Origin: Gammaproteobacteria bacterium | Lineage (GTDB): Bacteria; Pseudomonadota; Gammaproteobacteria; UBA6186; Azoamicaceae | Reading direction: 5' to 3' | NCBI GenBank assembly: GCA_030431675.1 | Contig: JAUIIV010000011.1 | Coordinates: 1 to 33,313 of the forward strand | Length of the DNA: 33,313 nt | Shown here: positions 7,885 to 16,867 of the stretch, piece after piece | Layout of the letters: every line of letters starts with the position of its first letter | How positions within the stretch are numbered: the stretch's first letter is position 1 | The notes under the pieces: generated by a model | Seen by the model: only the letters and a program-made list of their open reading frames with translations | What the model was told of the DNA's origin: nothing | The model's database searches: none | Translations under genes and position numbers: made by a program

Positions 7885-10058
7885 ATGAGAAGAGTAGTAA
7901 AGATGCTTGGTCAGTTAAAAAATAGTGCTGAAGACATCCTGCTAGAATACACCTATTCCGAAGAAAATAGATTTGAATTAAACTTTTGGATAGTGCCGAT
8001 GACGGAGATTGGCGAACAGTAAAAAGGCTGATTAGAAAGCCAGGGATTGATTTAAACTACGTGATAAGTAGTGGCGAGCTATCAGGACATCCCATATTAT
8101 ATAAGTGTTTACTTAATAAGGAATGGGATATTGCTAGAGAGATTATAAACAATCCCAGCGTTAATCTTCAATATACTCCTAGTCATGGTCCATATACAGG
8201 TGTATCTATACTATGGCTTTGCGCAGAATTATGCGCGTGGGATTTGCTGGGTTTAATACTAGATAGACCAGGAATGATTCAGAACACAACTCCACAGGAA
8301 GGAAAATATAAAGGTAAGTCTTTAGCTCTAGAGTGTGCAAAAAGTCACATGTTGCCATTGGTAAAGATGCTATTAAAGGACAATAGCTTAGACTTTAATT
8401 ATTCTGAACCTGTAAGTGGTATGTCCATCCTGCTTATTTGTGCGCCTATAAACAACAATGGGACCTTGTTAAAGATATACTCAAAATGCCCAATATAGAT
8501 GTAAATGCAAAAATAAGCGATGGTAAGGATAAGGGAGTCGCGTTGTTATTTTTAGCTATATATTATCCACAGTGGGAGGTTGCAGAAGATTTATTGTGTA
8601 GACCGGAAATTGAAGTTAATACTTATCTTATATGAAAATGATCGTGTTTTAAGTATTATGCATATTCTTGCATTATATGGACAGTGGGACTTATTATAAA
8701 ATCGCCCAATATTGATTTGTTGCCAGCATGTGAAAAAGACTTTCTTACAAATAAGAGTGTATTAAACCAATGCGCAAGCAAACAACAGTGGAAATTATTT
8801 AGTGAAATTGTAAAAAATCCAGCTGTTAAGATATCTGAATATATTGTAGATGTGTTGGCATTTCATGGTAGACTAGACTTGCTTCCACATGGCTATTTAG
8901 GTTCTAGTAGATCTGAGGAGATGGAGAAGGTGACGGATAAATGTAGACGTTATAAAGAATTCTCACCTGCGTTAGCTGAGTTATATAAACTTAATATTCC
9001 ACGTAGAGTTGATATAAGTGTAGCAACTTTTAAAGGTTGTATTGAAACAGGAAAGAGATTCTTTTCATTATTATGTGATGACAGAAATATTGATGTTTTT
9101 GAAATTGCACATAAAGGGAGATATGATGATCGTTTACAAGGTGGAGGAACTGCAAGTAGTGCATTTTATATTATAAGTTTGGGTAAAATCATGTTAATTC
9201 TGCAAATAATCAAGATGCCGAAGTATGTAAGGTTATACAAAAAGTAAATGCTTATATTGAACCATATTTTTCTTTTTTGATTGCTGATAGCAAAGAACAA
9301 AATAGAATACTAGAGCGGTTCTTTAGGGTGAGGGTTGGAGAAATTTTGTTGCCATGTCCTGTTGATGAACATGCAATGATTTTAAAGTTAAAGTGGAGCG
9401 AAGACCTGGAGATATCGGTCTTTAATGATGGTGGTGGTTCTAACTATCATCATACTAAAATGCAACTTATTTTCAAAGGTAATGCGATAGAAAAAGAACC
9501 TTCTTTTGAGCCAAGTGATTTGAAGTTAGATGTCAGGCATCAAAGTCCGTGATCATATAGAGTGAAAACGGATGAAAAAGTACTTATTAGTATTTCTTCT
9601 CTGGTGGATACTAGATCAAGATTAAGTGTTGATGAGTTCTATCAGAAACTTTTGGGTTTAATGAGAGAGTATGGAGGAAAGGCTAACAATTCAAACTCAC
9701 ATTATTCTAAAGGTCAAAAGGGGGCACTTGCACAATAAAGTCATTAAGAGATTTGCTACAAAGTTTCTTGCCAAGAGAACAATATTTATTGCATAAACTT
9801 GCTATTTACTATCAGTCGCTTAAAGAGCACTGATCACTAATGAAAGAGTGTGGAGAATTATATACTGTACCTTACGTTCAGAATCAGATAGAATTGGTGT
9901 GTGATAATATTTTAAGACTTGTGTCTAAGTTTAAATCTGCTGCCCCTAGTGGATATGCAGAAAATGATGTAAGCCATATTGAGGCCGATGTTAAGCGTAT
10001 TAAATCTGATGTAAATTCTTTGCAAGAAAAAATTAAGCATAGACGTGCAAAATTGTAG
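7885..10058 (+). pseudogene. Ankyrin-repeat protein gene, multiply frameshifted
   Basis: Joining the frames in order gives one protein of about 720 residues whose first half is ankyrin-like repeats. Repeat units carry W-D/E plus hydrophobics, then IINNPSVNL, a G-x-x-x-G-x-SIL turn and a Cys-Ala helix. Frame changes lie near 7985 (loss of one T in a T-run: FLLDSADDGDW is restored by one base), 8445, 8622, 8692, 9187 and 9712-9740. In-frame stops are TGA at 9550-9552 and TGA at 9831-9833. Fragments are 7986-8498, 8438-8635, 8684-9247, 9277-9552 and 9840-10058. The neighbours are intact, so sequencing error is an unlikely explanation. The original product resembles ankyrin effectors of intracellular bacteria, but no effector role is shown. 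The last fragment (9840-10058, coiled coil) could instead be a separate small gene. Confidence 0.75.
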
Positions 10059-10080
10059 TATAAAATCACATAAAAACTAT

Positions 10081-10683
10081 TTACTGACAGGTTGCATTTA
10101 TGTAACTATTTAGATTGTATACATATGTATTTCTATTGCTGAAGTCCCAGTTTGTTCCTGTATTCACGTTAAACCATCCTGGTACGATAGAGTCTGTTTG
10201 ACTCGTACTCTGGGTACCGTAGTAGTAATAGCACTCCTTGTATACTACCCCTTCATAATGCCAGAAAGTACATTCTAACCCTAGATGATTCGGCTGTGGC
10301 CCAACTATATCAGAAGAAAATCCTACTAGATCACGATCTATATATGCATTCAGATATCCTCGTCTCCCACAATCATCGCCTCCGCTGTCTGTTATAGAAA
10401 CCGCTGTTAGATATTGGTTTAGTAATGAGGGAGAGTCTGCATGTGCACTACCTGCGCTTGCTGCTAGTCCTAGATCATATGCATCACCAAATCTGCCATT
10501 TGTTTGAGCAAACTCTATGGAGCGGTCAACTAGCCCATCAATTACTGGTACAACAGAAGAGAATCTAGTATTTGTAACATATTTGCCGTAAGCAGGGACT
10601 GCTACTGCTGCCAGTAGGGCAACGATAGCTATTACTACCATCAACTCGATTAGTGAAAATGCACTATAGAGTATAAACCTCAT
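10081..10683 (-). CDS. Type IV pilin-like protein (prepilin), PilA type
   Basis: This 200-residue protein has a short leader MRFILYSA followed by FSLIELMVVIAIVALLAAVAVPAYGKY, the classic N-terminal helix of type IVa pilins with Phe +1 and Glu +5. Residue -1 is Ala rather than Gly, a substitution some prepilin peptidases accept. Four Cys lie in the C-terminal domain (GGDDCGRR, LECTF, KECYYY, NATCQ), which could form two disulfides. The segment KECYYYYG is unusually Tyr-rich. No Shine-Dalgarno is present. A TATAAT (10689-10694 complement) stands only five bases before the ATG, suggesting a leaderless message. No pilus machinery is encoded nearby. Confidence 0.85.
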   Translation of the reverse strand: MRFILYSAFSLIELMVVIAIVALLAAVAVPAYGKYVTNTRFSSVVPVIDGLVDRSIEFAQTNGRFGDAYDLGLAASAGSAHADSPSLLNQYLTAVSITDSGGDDCGRRGYLNAYIDRDLVGFSSDIVGPQPNHLGLECTFWHYEGVVYKECYYYYGTQSTSQTDSIVPGWFNVNTGTNWDFSNRNTYVYNLNSYINATCQ

Positions 10684-10723
10684 ACTAAATTATAGAACAG
10701 TTAAGAGATTTTTGTGTGCTGTG

Positions 10724-10760
10724 GCAAATCCACTATCTATAATGCTGATGGTGGATTTGC
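10724..10760. repeat. Inverted repeat between the prepilin and methyltransferase genes
   Basis: GCAAATCCAC (10724-10733) and GTGGATTTGC (10751-10760) are perfect 10-bp inverted arms around a 17-base loop. Downstream in the minus direction there is no T-run. The hairpin may end the methyltransferase transcript weakly, or be an operator or processing site near the prepilin promoter. Confidence 0.5.
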
Positions 10761-10798
10761 TTGTAGTATAACCGTTAATTCTTGTTGATATGCAAGTA

Positions 10799-12316
10799 TT
10801 ACGCTAGCTCTGCCAGTAAGTCTGTTGCTGCGGTGTACTCTGGGTCTAAGTTTAGAGTCTGCTTTGCGTAGTCTCTGGCTGTAGGATCATCATCCATTGC
10901 TTGGTACGTAATAGCAAGATTATATAGATTATCAGCATTTATCCCAAATTCATCTATAGAGAGCTTGTAGAATTTAATAGCAAGCTCATATTCATCAAGC
11001 GCATAGTAGATGCTGCCGAGAGCAAAAGGTAGATCTGCAGTTTTTTCAAGTTTGAAGAAGTAATCCCAGACTATTTGCATTCCATGTAGTAGGGCAGCAT
11101 CCTGTTCAATACTTATATCTTCTTCTTCAATCTTGTCTAAAATCATCTCTGAGAAGTCATGAAAAATGTTTGGATCCCACATTGTCAAATTCAGGATTGC
11201 TAACATTTGATCTAGATTCTTGTAAAAATCGCTTACTTCATCATTGTAGTAGCAGAGATCAACGATATCTTGTGGGCTTGCACCAGAAAGCTCTTGCATA
11301 AAGGCATGCTTGGTATGTGGAATAGGGTGCTTTGGCTCAGTACAGTAGCAAGCCACTTGGAAGTCTACAGAAGTATTGGCCATTAGCATTGCCTCACCTT
11401 TGCATGCTAAAAAGTAACGCTTTAATGCATCAAAATTTACCATTAATGAAACTGAACCATGCTCAGTAATATCTGGTTCATTTAGTTCATCAAATAATGC
11501 AATGTTCGCGTGACCTTTGTCTGCTAATAGTAACACTAGGTGTGCGCTGGTAAATTTTTTAAGCTCATTTACACAGTCTATTCCACCGATAGGAATCATG
11601 AATGTATTGTCATCTAAGTCTTTTTCATAGCTAGTTAGTATTTGATTTAATACTGGGTCTTCGTAGTAGTCAGTGTTAACGGGTAGATATTCATAACTAA
11701 ACTTAGCCTTAGCGAAGTACTCTTCCCAGTCTGCATCACTATCAATTTTGATTTGTACTTCATGTAGTTTTTTGTCGCGCACTTGAAAAGCATCGTGCGC
11801 TAAAGAATCAAATAGGTAATTAGATAGCATAAATATTGGCTTGGTAAAATCACCTTGTTTAATTGTCTGCCCACTATGGCGTAATTTTATTTCTTTGTCA
11901 TCCATGGCATTGAAAATAGCAAAATCTACTACGCCTTGATTTATAAAATCCTTAAATGCTGGGTGTTGTTCACACATTTCAATGTTCTTTTCTGCAACAT
12001 CTGTAACGATGAACTTTATAGAGTTAAGTGGCAAATTAAAATTTGGGAAAAATTCTTGCAGGCATTTAAGGACATAGTAGCTAAATTTACCATGGCCAGC
12101 ACCTATCTCTATTATATAAAAAGGCTCGTTAGTTTGTGGGTTATGCATGTGCCAGTCATTAATTTGCGCTAGAATTATATTCGCATAAGCGCGCGCCAAA
12201 TTTTTATTACTAGATATTTGTAATGGGACAACTTCTTCTTGCCAGGCTTCAGGGCCAATATTATTGTAATATTCTTGCATTTTTTCCCAAAGTTTTGATT
12301 TAGATAGTGAGGTCAT
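10799..12316 (-). CDS. SAM-dependent methyltransferase-like protein with C-terminal TPRs
   Basis: This is a 505-residue soluble protein. The N-terminal part (about 1-50) has YYNNIGPEAWQEEVVPLQISSN. A class I SAM-binding motif I follows, YIIEIGAGHGKFSY (68-80), the acidic-GxGxG loop of MidA-like and related methyltransferases. About residues 430-505 hold at least two tetratricopeptide repeats (SIYYALDEYELAIKFYKLSI, then YNLAITYQAMDDDPTARDYAKQTL). The methyl acceptor is unknown; the TPRs suggest a protein partner. Its ATG overlaps the HMG-CoA synthase stop as ATGA (12313-12316), so the two are translated from one message and probably work together. Confidence 0.75.
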   Translation of the reverse strand: MTSLSKSKLWEKMQEYYNNIGPEAWQEEVVPLQISSNKNLARAYANIILAQINDWHMHNPQTNEPFYIIEIGAGHGKFSYYVLKCLQEFFPNFNLPLNSIKFIVTDVAEKNIEMCEQHPAFKDFINQGVVDFAIFNAMDDKEIKLRHSGQTIKQGDFTKPIFMLSNYLFDSLAHDAFQVRDKKLHEVQIKIDSDADWEEYFAKAKFSYEYLPVNTDYYEDPVLNQILTSYEKDLDDNTFMIPIGGIDCVNELKKFTSAHLVLLLADKGHANIALFDELNEPDITEHGSVSLMVNFDALKRYFLACKGEAMLMANTSVDFQVACYCTEPKHPIPHTKHAFMQELSGASPQDIVDLCYYNDEVSDFYKNLDQMLAILNLTMWDPNIFHDFSEMILDKIEEEDISIEQDAALLHGMQIVWDYFFKLEKTADLPFALGSIYYALDEYELAIKFYKLSIDEFGINADNLYNLAITYQAMDDDPTARDYAKQTLNLDPEYTAATDLLAELA

Positions 12317-13407
12317 AGTTGGTCCCTAAGAGTTTGGTATTGATGACGATCTATTACTTGGCGATTGCTTAAATCAAGCTCTAATTGCTTAACCCAGCCA
12401 GCATCAAGTTGATTATGCGTACATTGTAAGCGTAAAAGTTCAGCCCCGCAACCAGAGCCATATGAAAACGCACTAAATTGCTCTTTATCATTAAGGCGTG
12501 TAAGGCTATAAGCAACTGCAAACCATAAACTAGCTGTATAACTATTTCCTATTTGTTGGTTCCAGAGCATGGTTGGCATAATGCGCTTTTCCATAGTGTT
12601 TGCAGTTGCAGTAGGCTCCCACCCACAGTAATCTCCAAGCTTTTTAACTGCTTTTTGCACCATTTTCGGGAATGGGACATGAAAGTTTAGTAGACTAAAT
12701 TCGTTTAAGTAATTTCCAAGAGACTCTTGTGGGGCCAGCTGTTTAAATGTTTCTAGGACAGCTTTTATATAACAGGTAAGACTCAGACGCCCATTAACTT
12801 CTGGAAACTTATGTCCAAGTGGGCGCCAGAAGTCATATTTTGGCTCACTCCAATAAAAACTTTCTGGTGCTATAGCGGCTATATCTGGTTGGCCGATAAT
12901 CATAGCCACAGAGCCTGCCCCTTGAGTAGGTTCACCAGAATGTCCTGCATCATACCAAGCAACATCAGCACAGATTACTAATGCTGATTTGCCTCGTGCG
13001 TTGCCTGACATTTGCCATTCCAGGGCTTGTCGTACCGCCGCAGTACCACCATAGCAGGCATGTTTAACTTCATATGAACGAATATTTCCAACTAGGCCTA
13101 ATTTTTCCATTACCCACGCACTAAGCGGTCTACTCATGTCTATAGCCGATTCACTGGCTACTACAACCATACCTATATTAGAAATATCCCCTTTCCAGTT
13201 TTCGAGGGCCCGCTGAGCGGCAGTAGTAGCGAGAGTCACTACGTTTTCTTCAGGGCTGCATAGCGACATATATTTACAGCCTAGAACCTCCGTATATTGT
13301 GTTGGTTCAACCGAACGCATAATAGCTAATTCAGTAAGTGGCAGCGCAAGGTTGGGAATAGCAAGCCCAAGGGCGCTGATGCCAAATTCTTGTTTGCTGT
13401 ACGACAT
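12313..13407 (-). CDS. Hydroxymethylglutaryl-CoA synthase family protein
   Basis: This is a thiolase-fold condensing enzyme that would join acetyl-CoA (or acyl-ACP) to an acetoacetyl group. From MSYSKQEF the catalytic set is present: Glu86 (VVASESAIDMSRP), Cys118 (VKHACYGGTAA) and His243 (LLNFHVPFPK). The family segment DFWRPLGHKFPEVNGRLSLTCY is also there. The length (364 aa) matches bacterial MvaS and the PksG-type enzymes used for polyketide beta-branching. No other mevalonate or polyketide gene is in the window, so either role is open. AGGAGG (13419-13424) supports the start region. ATG 13407 is used here, but TTG at 13413 sits closer to the ribosome site. It is coupled to the downstream TPR methyltransferase by a 4-bp overlap. 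Confidence 0.85.
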   Translation of the reverse strand: MSYSKQEFGISALGLAIPNLALPLTELAIMRSVEPTQYTEVLGCKYMSLCSPEENVVTLATTAAQRALENWKGDISNIGMVVVASESAIDMSRPLSAWVMEKLGLVGNIRSYEVKHACYGGTAAVRQALEWQMSGNARGKSALVICADVAWYDAGHSGEPTQGAGSVAMIIGQPDIAAIAPESFYWSEPKYDFWRPLGHKFPEVNGRLSLTCYIKAVLETFKQLAPQESLGNYLNEFSLLNFHVPFPKMVQKAVKKLGDYCGWEPTATANTMEKRIMPTMLWNQQIGNSYTASLWFAVAYSLTRLNDKEQFSAFSYGSGCGAELLRLQCTHNQLDAGWVKQLELDLSNRQVIDRHQYQTLRDQL

Positions 13408-13437
13408 TTGCAACTCGACCTCCTAATAGTTGTTCAT

Positions 13438-13446
13438 ATAATATCA
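13438..13446 (-). promoter_or_regulatory. Extended -10 promoter for the HMG-CoA synthase pair
   Basis: On the minus strand TGA-TATTAT reads as an extended -10 element (TGn-TATAAT type), with no good -35 at the usual distance. It lies about 30 bases before the start codon and just upstream of AGGAGG, a sensible position for a leadered transcript. Confidence 0.4.
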
Positions 13447-13466
13447 GCCCTACAGAAAAATCACCA

Positions 13467-13494
13467 TTGACTTAATTCATAACCTTACTACTAT
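13467..13494 (+). promoter_or_regulatory. Promoter abutting the small membrane protein gene
   Basis: TTGACT (13467-13472), a 16-base spacer and TACTAT (13489-13494) stand seven bases before ATG 13502. Transcription would start at or next to the A of the ATG. No Shine-Dalgarno is present. Confidence 0.4.
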
Positions 13495-13501
13495 TAAAAA
13501 T

Positions 13502-13768
13502 ATGGAAGAAACAGGTTCACAGTTAATAGGCTTTCTGGCTGCTGTTAGTATGCTAAGTATCTTATGTGCAGTTATTATGTTAATTAGCATAATTCAAAAT
13601 GCATTTTCACGTGATGGCATGCTGTGGGGTATTATTGCTATTCTTTTCCCTCCTGGCACGTATATTTTTTGCCGCAAGAACTGGGATATATATGGCACGC
13701 GCTTTATATTCATGGCTGCTATGGCTGTGGTTGGACTATTGCTTGCAGTTATTGTTAGATTTTCTTAG
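13502..13768 (+). CDS. Small membrane protein, function unknown
   Basis: This 88-residue protein has three hydrophobic segments: about residues 8-32, 40-56 and 67-86. The second and third are separated by the charged loop CRKNWDIYGTR. The pattern WGIIAILFPPGTYIFCRKNW recalls small bacterial inner-membrane proteins with a conserved central WG...P...Y segment, but I cannot name a family with confidence. There is no Shine-Dalgarno. A TTGACT/TACTAT promoter ends seven bases before the ATG, so it may be leaderless. It is followed by the bidirectional terminator at 13842-13871. Confidence 0.6.
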   Translation: MEETGSQLIGFLAAVSMLSILCAVIMLISIIQNAFSRDGMLWGIIAILFPPGTYIFCRKNWDIYGTRFIFMAAMAVVGLLLAVIVRFS

Positions 13769-13841
13769 TTTTCCTTTTTAAAACTTTTTCAGCGTGATTT
13801 TTTTTATTCTGATTAACCTAGAGAAATAATTCACCAGCGCA

Positions 13842-13871
13842 AAAAAAAGAGGCCATTAGGCCTCTTTTTTT
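13842..13871. terminator. Bidirectional rho-independent terminator
   Basis: The stem runs from AAAAAAAGAGGCC on the left to GGCCTCTTTTTTT on the right around the loop ATTA. Both strands end in a T-run. It serves the convergent small membrane protein genes at 13502-13768 (+) and 13883-14197 (-). Confidence 0.9.
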
Positions 13872-13882
13872 AGTCGTTAAAC

Positions 13883-14197
13883 TTAAGAGCGAGGACCTCT
13901 TTTAGTTTTGCTTACGTGAGCAATTTTTTTACCTTTCCAGGTAGACATTTTGCTGTAAGAAGCTTTTTTGCCCATGAATACAGTGCTAGCTGTGTAGTAA
14001 GAAGTGCTTACCAAAGCAATAATTGCTAGAATCACGATAAAATAGCCTGACATCTTAGCTGCCGTAGGCTCTGAGCATTCTGTATTACTAGAAGTTGCCC
14101 ATAAAGTAAGCCATGTGCCAGCACAAAAAGCTAACAAACCTAGAGAAAAGGCGATAAAGCCATAAAAAACCTGTGTAACCATAATTAATTGCACCAT
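13883..14197 (-). CDS. Small membrane protein with basic C-terminal tail
   Basis: This 104-residue protein of unknown function has hydrophobic segments at about residues 7-33 and 50-72. A strongly basic tail of about 30 residues follows (GKKASYSKMSTWKGKKIAHVSKTKRG). By the positive-inside rule the tail should be cytoplasmic. No clear ribosome site precedes the ATG at 14197; an in-frame ATG five codons downstream (MVTQVF) is possible. A strong shared terminator lies just downstream, which supports a real transcript. Confidence 0.6.
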   Translation of the reverse strand: MVQLIMVTQVFYGFIAFSLGLLAFCAGTWLTLWATSSNTECSEPTAAKMSGYFIVILAIIALVSTSYYTASTVFMGKKASYSKMSTWKGKKIAHVSKTKRGPRS

Positions 14198-14345
14198 TTA
14201 AGTTGTGAGAAACCTACAAATAAGTTTAGGCTAAATGTTGTAAATGTAAAATAATTTAACCAGCTTACTATTATGGGGTTGATTCTGCTAACAGCGTCTA
14301 TACTAATCTTTAATACATTTGCTAATTAAAAAAAGTAAACATTAG

Positions 14346-15680
14346 ATGAAAGAGAATATATCTCTGTCAGATAGACCTGACTTAAGTATTTTAAAAAAGC
14401 TATTTTTCTTTAGGGATATTACCCTAGGATTAACAGTGCTTATAGGATTTATAATAATTTTAGGATGGGTGTTTCATCCTATAGCAGATTTGTTGCCTAA
14501 TGGGTGGTCGGCAATGAAAATGAATACCGCAGTTTCTTTAGTGTCTCTGGCTTTGGCGCTCGGCATTCATATATTAAATAAACCAGGAACTACAATTCTT
14601 TCTATAATATTCGCTTTTATGCCCTTATTGTTGGCAATATCCGCGTTATTTCTGCATTTTACCGGCTATGGATTTGGCTTAGAGAATATTTTAGTTAAAG
14701 ATCTTAACTCTTCTATACCAGGTTTAATGTCAGTTGGTACTGGAATATTTGTCCTTTGGTTTTCCATTTTATTACTAGCAATAATCTTAAAGAAGAATTC
14801 TCATAGTAATCTGATAGATATGCTAACTCTAATTTTATTTTCTATACCTTTTGTAAATCTAGTTGGGCATATTTTTAAGGCGACACATATATTTCAGCAG
14901 GGTACAGATGTGTATACTTCTCTACAAACTTTGCTATGCATGTTTTGTCTAGCGTACTCTTTATCAATTACTAGAATATATTCCACTTTATTATCTGTGC
15001 CAGTTGGGATTGGATTAGGTAGTCATTCTTTTAGATTGAAGTTTAAGTATATATTAACGATTCCGCTATTGAGTGCTATGCTTTTTTTCTACATGAGTGA
15101 CATTGGTATGTTTGGCCAAAAAAGTGCTATGGCATTAACTATTACTGCTACTACTATACTATGGGTAATTTTTAGTCTACAGGGTGCTAGACAAATTAAT
15201 ACCCTTGAAGGAAAACTACGTAATTTATCTTTTCGTGATGAAATGACAGGTCTCTACAATTATCGTGCTGTAAAAATGTTAGGCGATCACATGCTCTATG
15301 AAGCAAAAAGTTTGCAGAAATCTATAATTGTGTATTTCTTTGATCTAAACAACTTAAAAGTCGTAAATGATCGCTATGGACATGATGTCGGTAATGAGTT
15401 AATAAAAGATTTTGCTAAGTGTCTAAAAGAGTCTTTTAATCGAGAGGATCTTGTTGCTCGTTTTGGAGGAGATGAATTTTTAGCTGCATGCATATATAAT
15501 CAAAATATAGACAAGTTGTTAAACTTAAACAATGTCATGCGTGAGAAAAATTTTTCCAATAAATTGTACACAATTCAGTATAGCGTTGGACATGCTATCA
15601 GCACTCAGCGGGATTCTTTTGCTGATTTAGTAGAAAGAGCTGACGAATTAATGTATCAGCATAAGAGAGATAAAAAATAA
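14346..15680 (+). CDS. Membrane-anchored GGDEF protein (diguanylate cyclase)
   Basis: It likely makes cyclic di-GMP from two GTP at the inner membrane. Residues about 20-280 are a multi-helix membrane sensor with the motif GWVFHPI...GWSAMKMNTAVS, a type seen in front of many bacterial kinases and cyclases, which seems to recur as SSIPGLMSVGTG. The GGDEF domain (about 285-444) has DEMTGLYNYRA, FFDLNNLKVVNDRYGHDVGN and an intact active site RFGGDEF (372-378). The inhibitory site normally reads RxxD. Here the aligned residues are NRED, so product inhibition is probably lost. There is no EAL or HD-GYP partner in the window. It ends two bases before the convergent recombinase gene. No Shine-Dalgarno is evident at the ATG. 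Confidence 0.85.
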   Translation: MKENISLSDRPDLSILKKLFFFRDITLGLTVLIGFIIILGWVFHPIADLLPNGWSAMKMNTAVSLVSLALALGIHILNKPGTTILSIIFAFMPLLLAISALFLHFTGYGFGLENILVKDLNSSIPGLMSVGTGIFVLWFSILLLAIILKKNSHSNLIDMLTLILFSIPFVNLVGHIFKATHIFQQGTDVYTSLQTLLCMFCLAYSLSITRIYSTLLSVPVGIGLGSHSFRLKFKYILTIPLLSAMLFFYMSDIGMFGQKSAMALTITATTILWVIFSLQGARQINTLEGKLRNLSFRDEMTGLYNYRAVKMLGDHMLYEAKSLQKSIIVYFFDLNNLKVVNDRYGHDVGNELIKDFAKCLKESFNREDLVARFGGDEFLAACIYNQNIDKLLNLNNVMREKNFSNKLYTIQYSVGHAISTQRDSFADLVERADELMYQHKRDKK

Positions 15681-15682
15681 CA

Positions 15683-16867
15683 CTAAATTTCAAAAGGCTT
15701 TACAGGTTTATTCTTTGCTGAAGCATGTCTGGCACGTAGTTCTATATCAATGTACTTATCTGTAATCGCGCTTGAGCTGTGCCCGGCATCATCTCTAACA
15801 TGTTCTCGTGGGCGCGTTTTCACGTCATCAGAGATACCTGTATGGCGAAGCCAATGAACTGTAACCGACTCTAACTGCTCTGCTTCTTCAATAAAACCAT
15901 TGTCTCGCATACGTGATATTGATCGATCAAAACAGTATTGTACTATAGATCTTATCTGTCTGGTGCTAGTTATAGCACCGGTTCCTTTTGTCTTAAAAAT
16001 TAAAGGTCTGGTATCACTAGGAGAAGGCAGTGGAGTTAGATTTAAGCTTTGTCTATATCTCTTGAGCGCAGAAAGCATTTGATTGCTTACAGAAATTAGA
16101 CGTTCTTTGTTGCCTTTTCCAACTGTAGTAAACCACCAGTTATGATCTAGATCCTGTCTGAAATGTTGCATCTTAGGTATCCAGCGTGAACTAGCACTGA
16201 GTTCTGATATACGTAAATACATTGCATATAAAGCTGTCATAATAAACAAAGTGCGTTCATGTATTGGCTGCTCTTCTGCCATTAATTCTGCAGTTTCTAT
16301 AACATATGACCATTGCAGATCAGATAACCGTCTTACTACTGTGGAATTTTGCTGTTTTCTAATAAACTTACTTTTTTGACGTATTTGTGCAACTGGGTTA
16401 GCTTCAATATAATTTTCTTGGATAAGATAATTAAAAAAACTGCTGTTAATAGCCATGAGCTCTTTTATTGCACGCTCGGATAGGTTGTATTCTTCAACCT
16501 TTGCTCTGACACCATTTTTAAAATCTGACTTGCTTACAGAGACTACGAATGGACGCCAGTCAGGGTTTGCCTGTCCATTAATAAAACGTGCAACATTCTT
16601 GGTGCCAATCCAGGTTTTAGGAGGGCTTTGACAAAACTCAATATACCTTTCAAAATCTTGGCGAGTAAGGGATAGAATTGATGCCTCTTTTATATTCCAT
16701 GACCATTGCAGTAGACGCTCAATTTCTCTTCTGTAGGCGTTAAAAGTAGCTTCACTACCTCTATAGCTGAGAAGGAAATCTTTTGCAATAGAATAGTCTT
16801 TAGCAAATACAAATTTGTTTGTACTCCCTTGTAGCATATTATTAAGACTATCAAATATTGGTTTCAT
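15683..16867 (-). CDS. Tyrosine recombinase / phage-integrase family protein
   Basis: This is a DNA strand-exchange enzyme. From MKPIFDSL (394 aa) it has an N-terminal core-binding domain and a C-terminal catalytic domain with all conserved residues: Arg219 (LRISEL), Lys251 (VGKGNKER), His338 and Arg341 (HWLRH), His363 (GHSS) and nucleophile Tyr372 (DKYIDI). The start is fixed by an ATGA overlap (16864-16867) with the upstream TPR gene; longer starts would run into that gene. There is no adjacent tRNA, att site or phage gene, so it does not look like the integrase of a present mobile island. A chromosomal, domesticated recombinase is possible. Confidence 0.85.
   Translation of the reverse strand: MKPIFDSLNNMLQGSTNKFVFAKDYSIAKDFLLSYRGSEATFNAYRREIERLLQWSWNIKEASILSLTRQDFERYIEFCQSPPKTWIGTKNVARFINGQANPDWRPFVVSVSKSDFKNGVRAKVEEYNLSERAIKELMAINSSFFNYLIQENYIEANPVAQIRQKSKFIRKQQNSTVVRRLSDLQWSYVIETAELMAEEQPIHERTLFIMTALYAMYLRISELSASSRWIPKMQHFRQDLDHNWWFTTVGKGNKERLISVSNQMLSALKRYRQSLNLTPLPSPSDTRPLIFKTKGTGAITSTRQIRSIVQYCFDRSISRMRDNGFIEEAEQLESVTVHWLRHTGISDDVKTRPREHVRDDAGHSSSAITDKYIDIELRARHASAKNKPVKPFEI

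Noticed and set aside
14273..14329. An 18-codon hydrophobic open frame (MGLILLTASILIFNTFAN) before the GGDEF gene
   Set aside because: It has no ribosome site or promoter of its own and its length is easily reached by chance; there is no attenuator-like hairpin after it.
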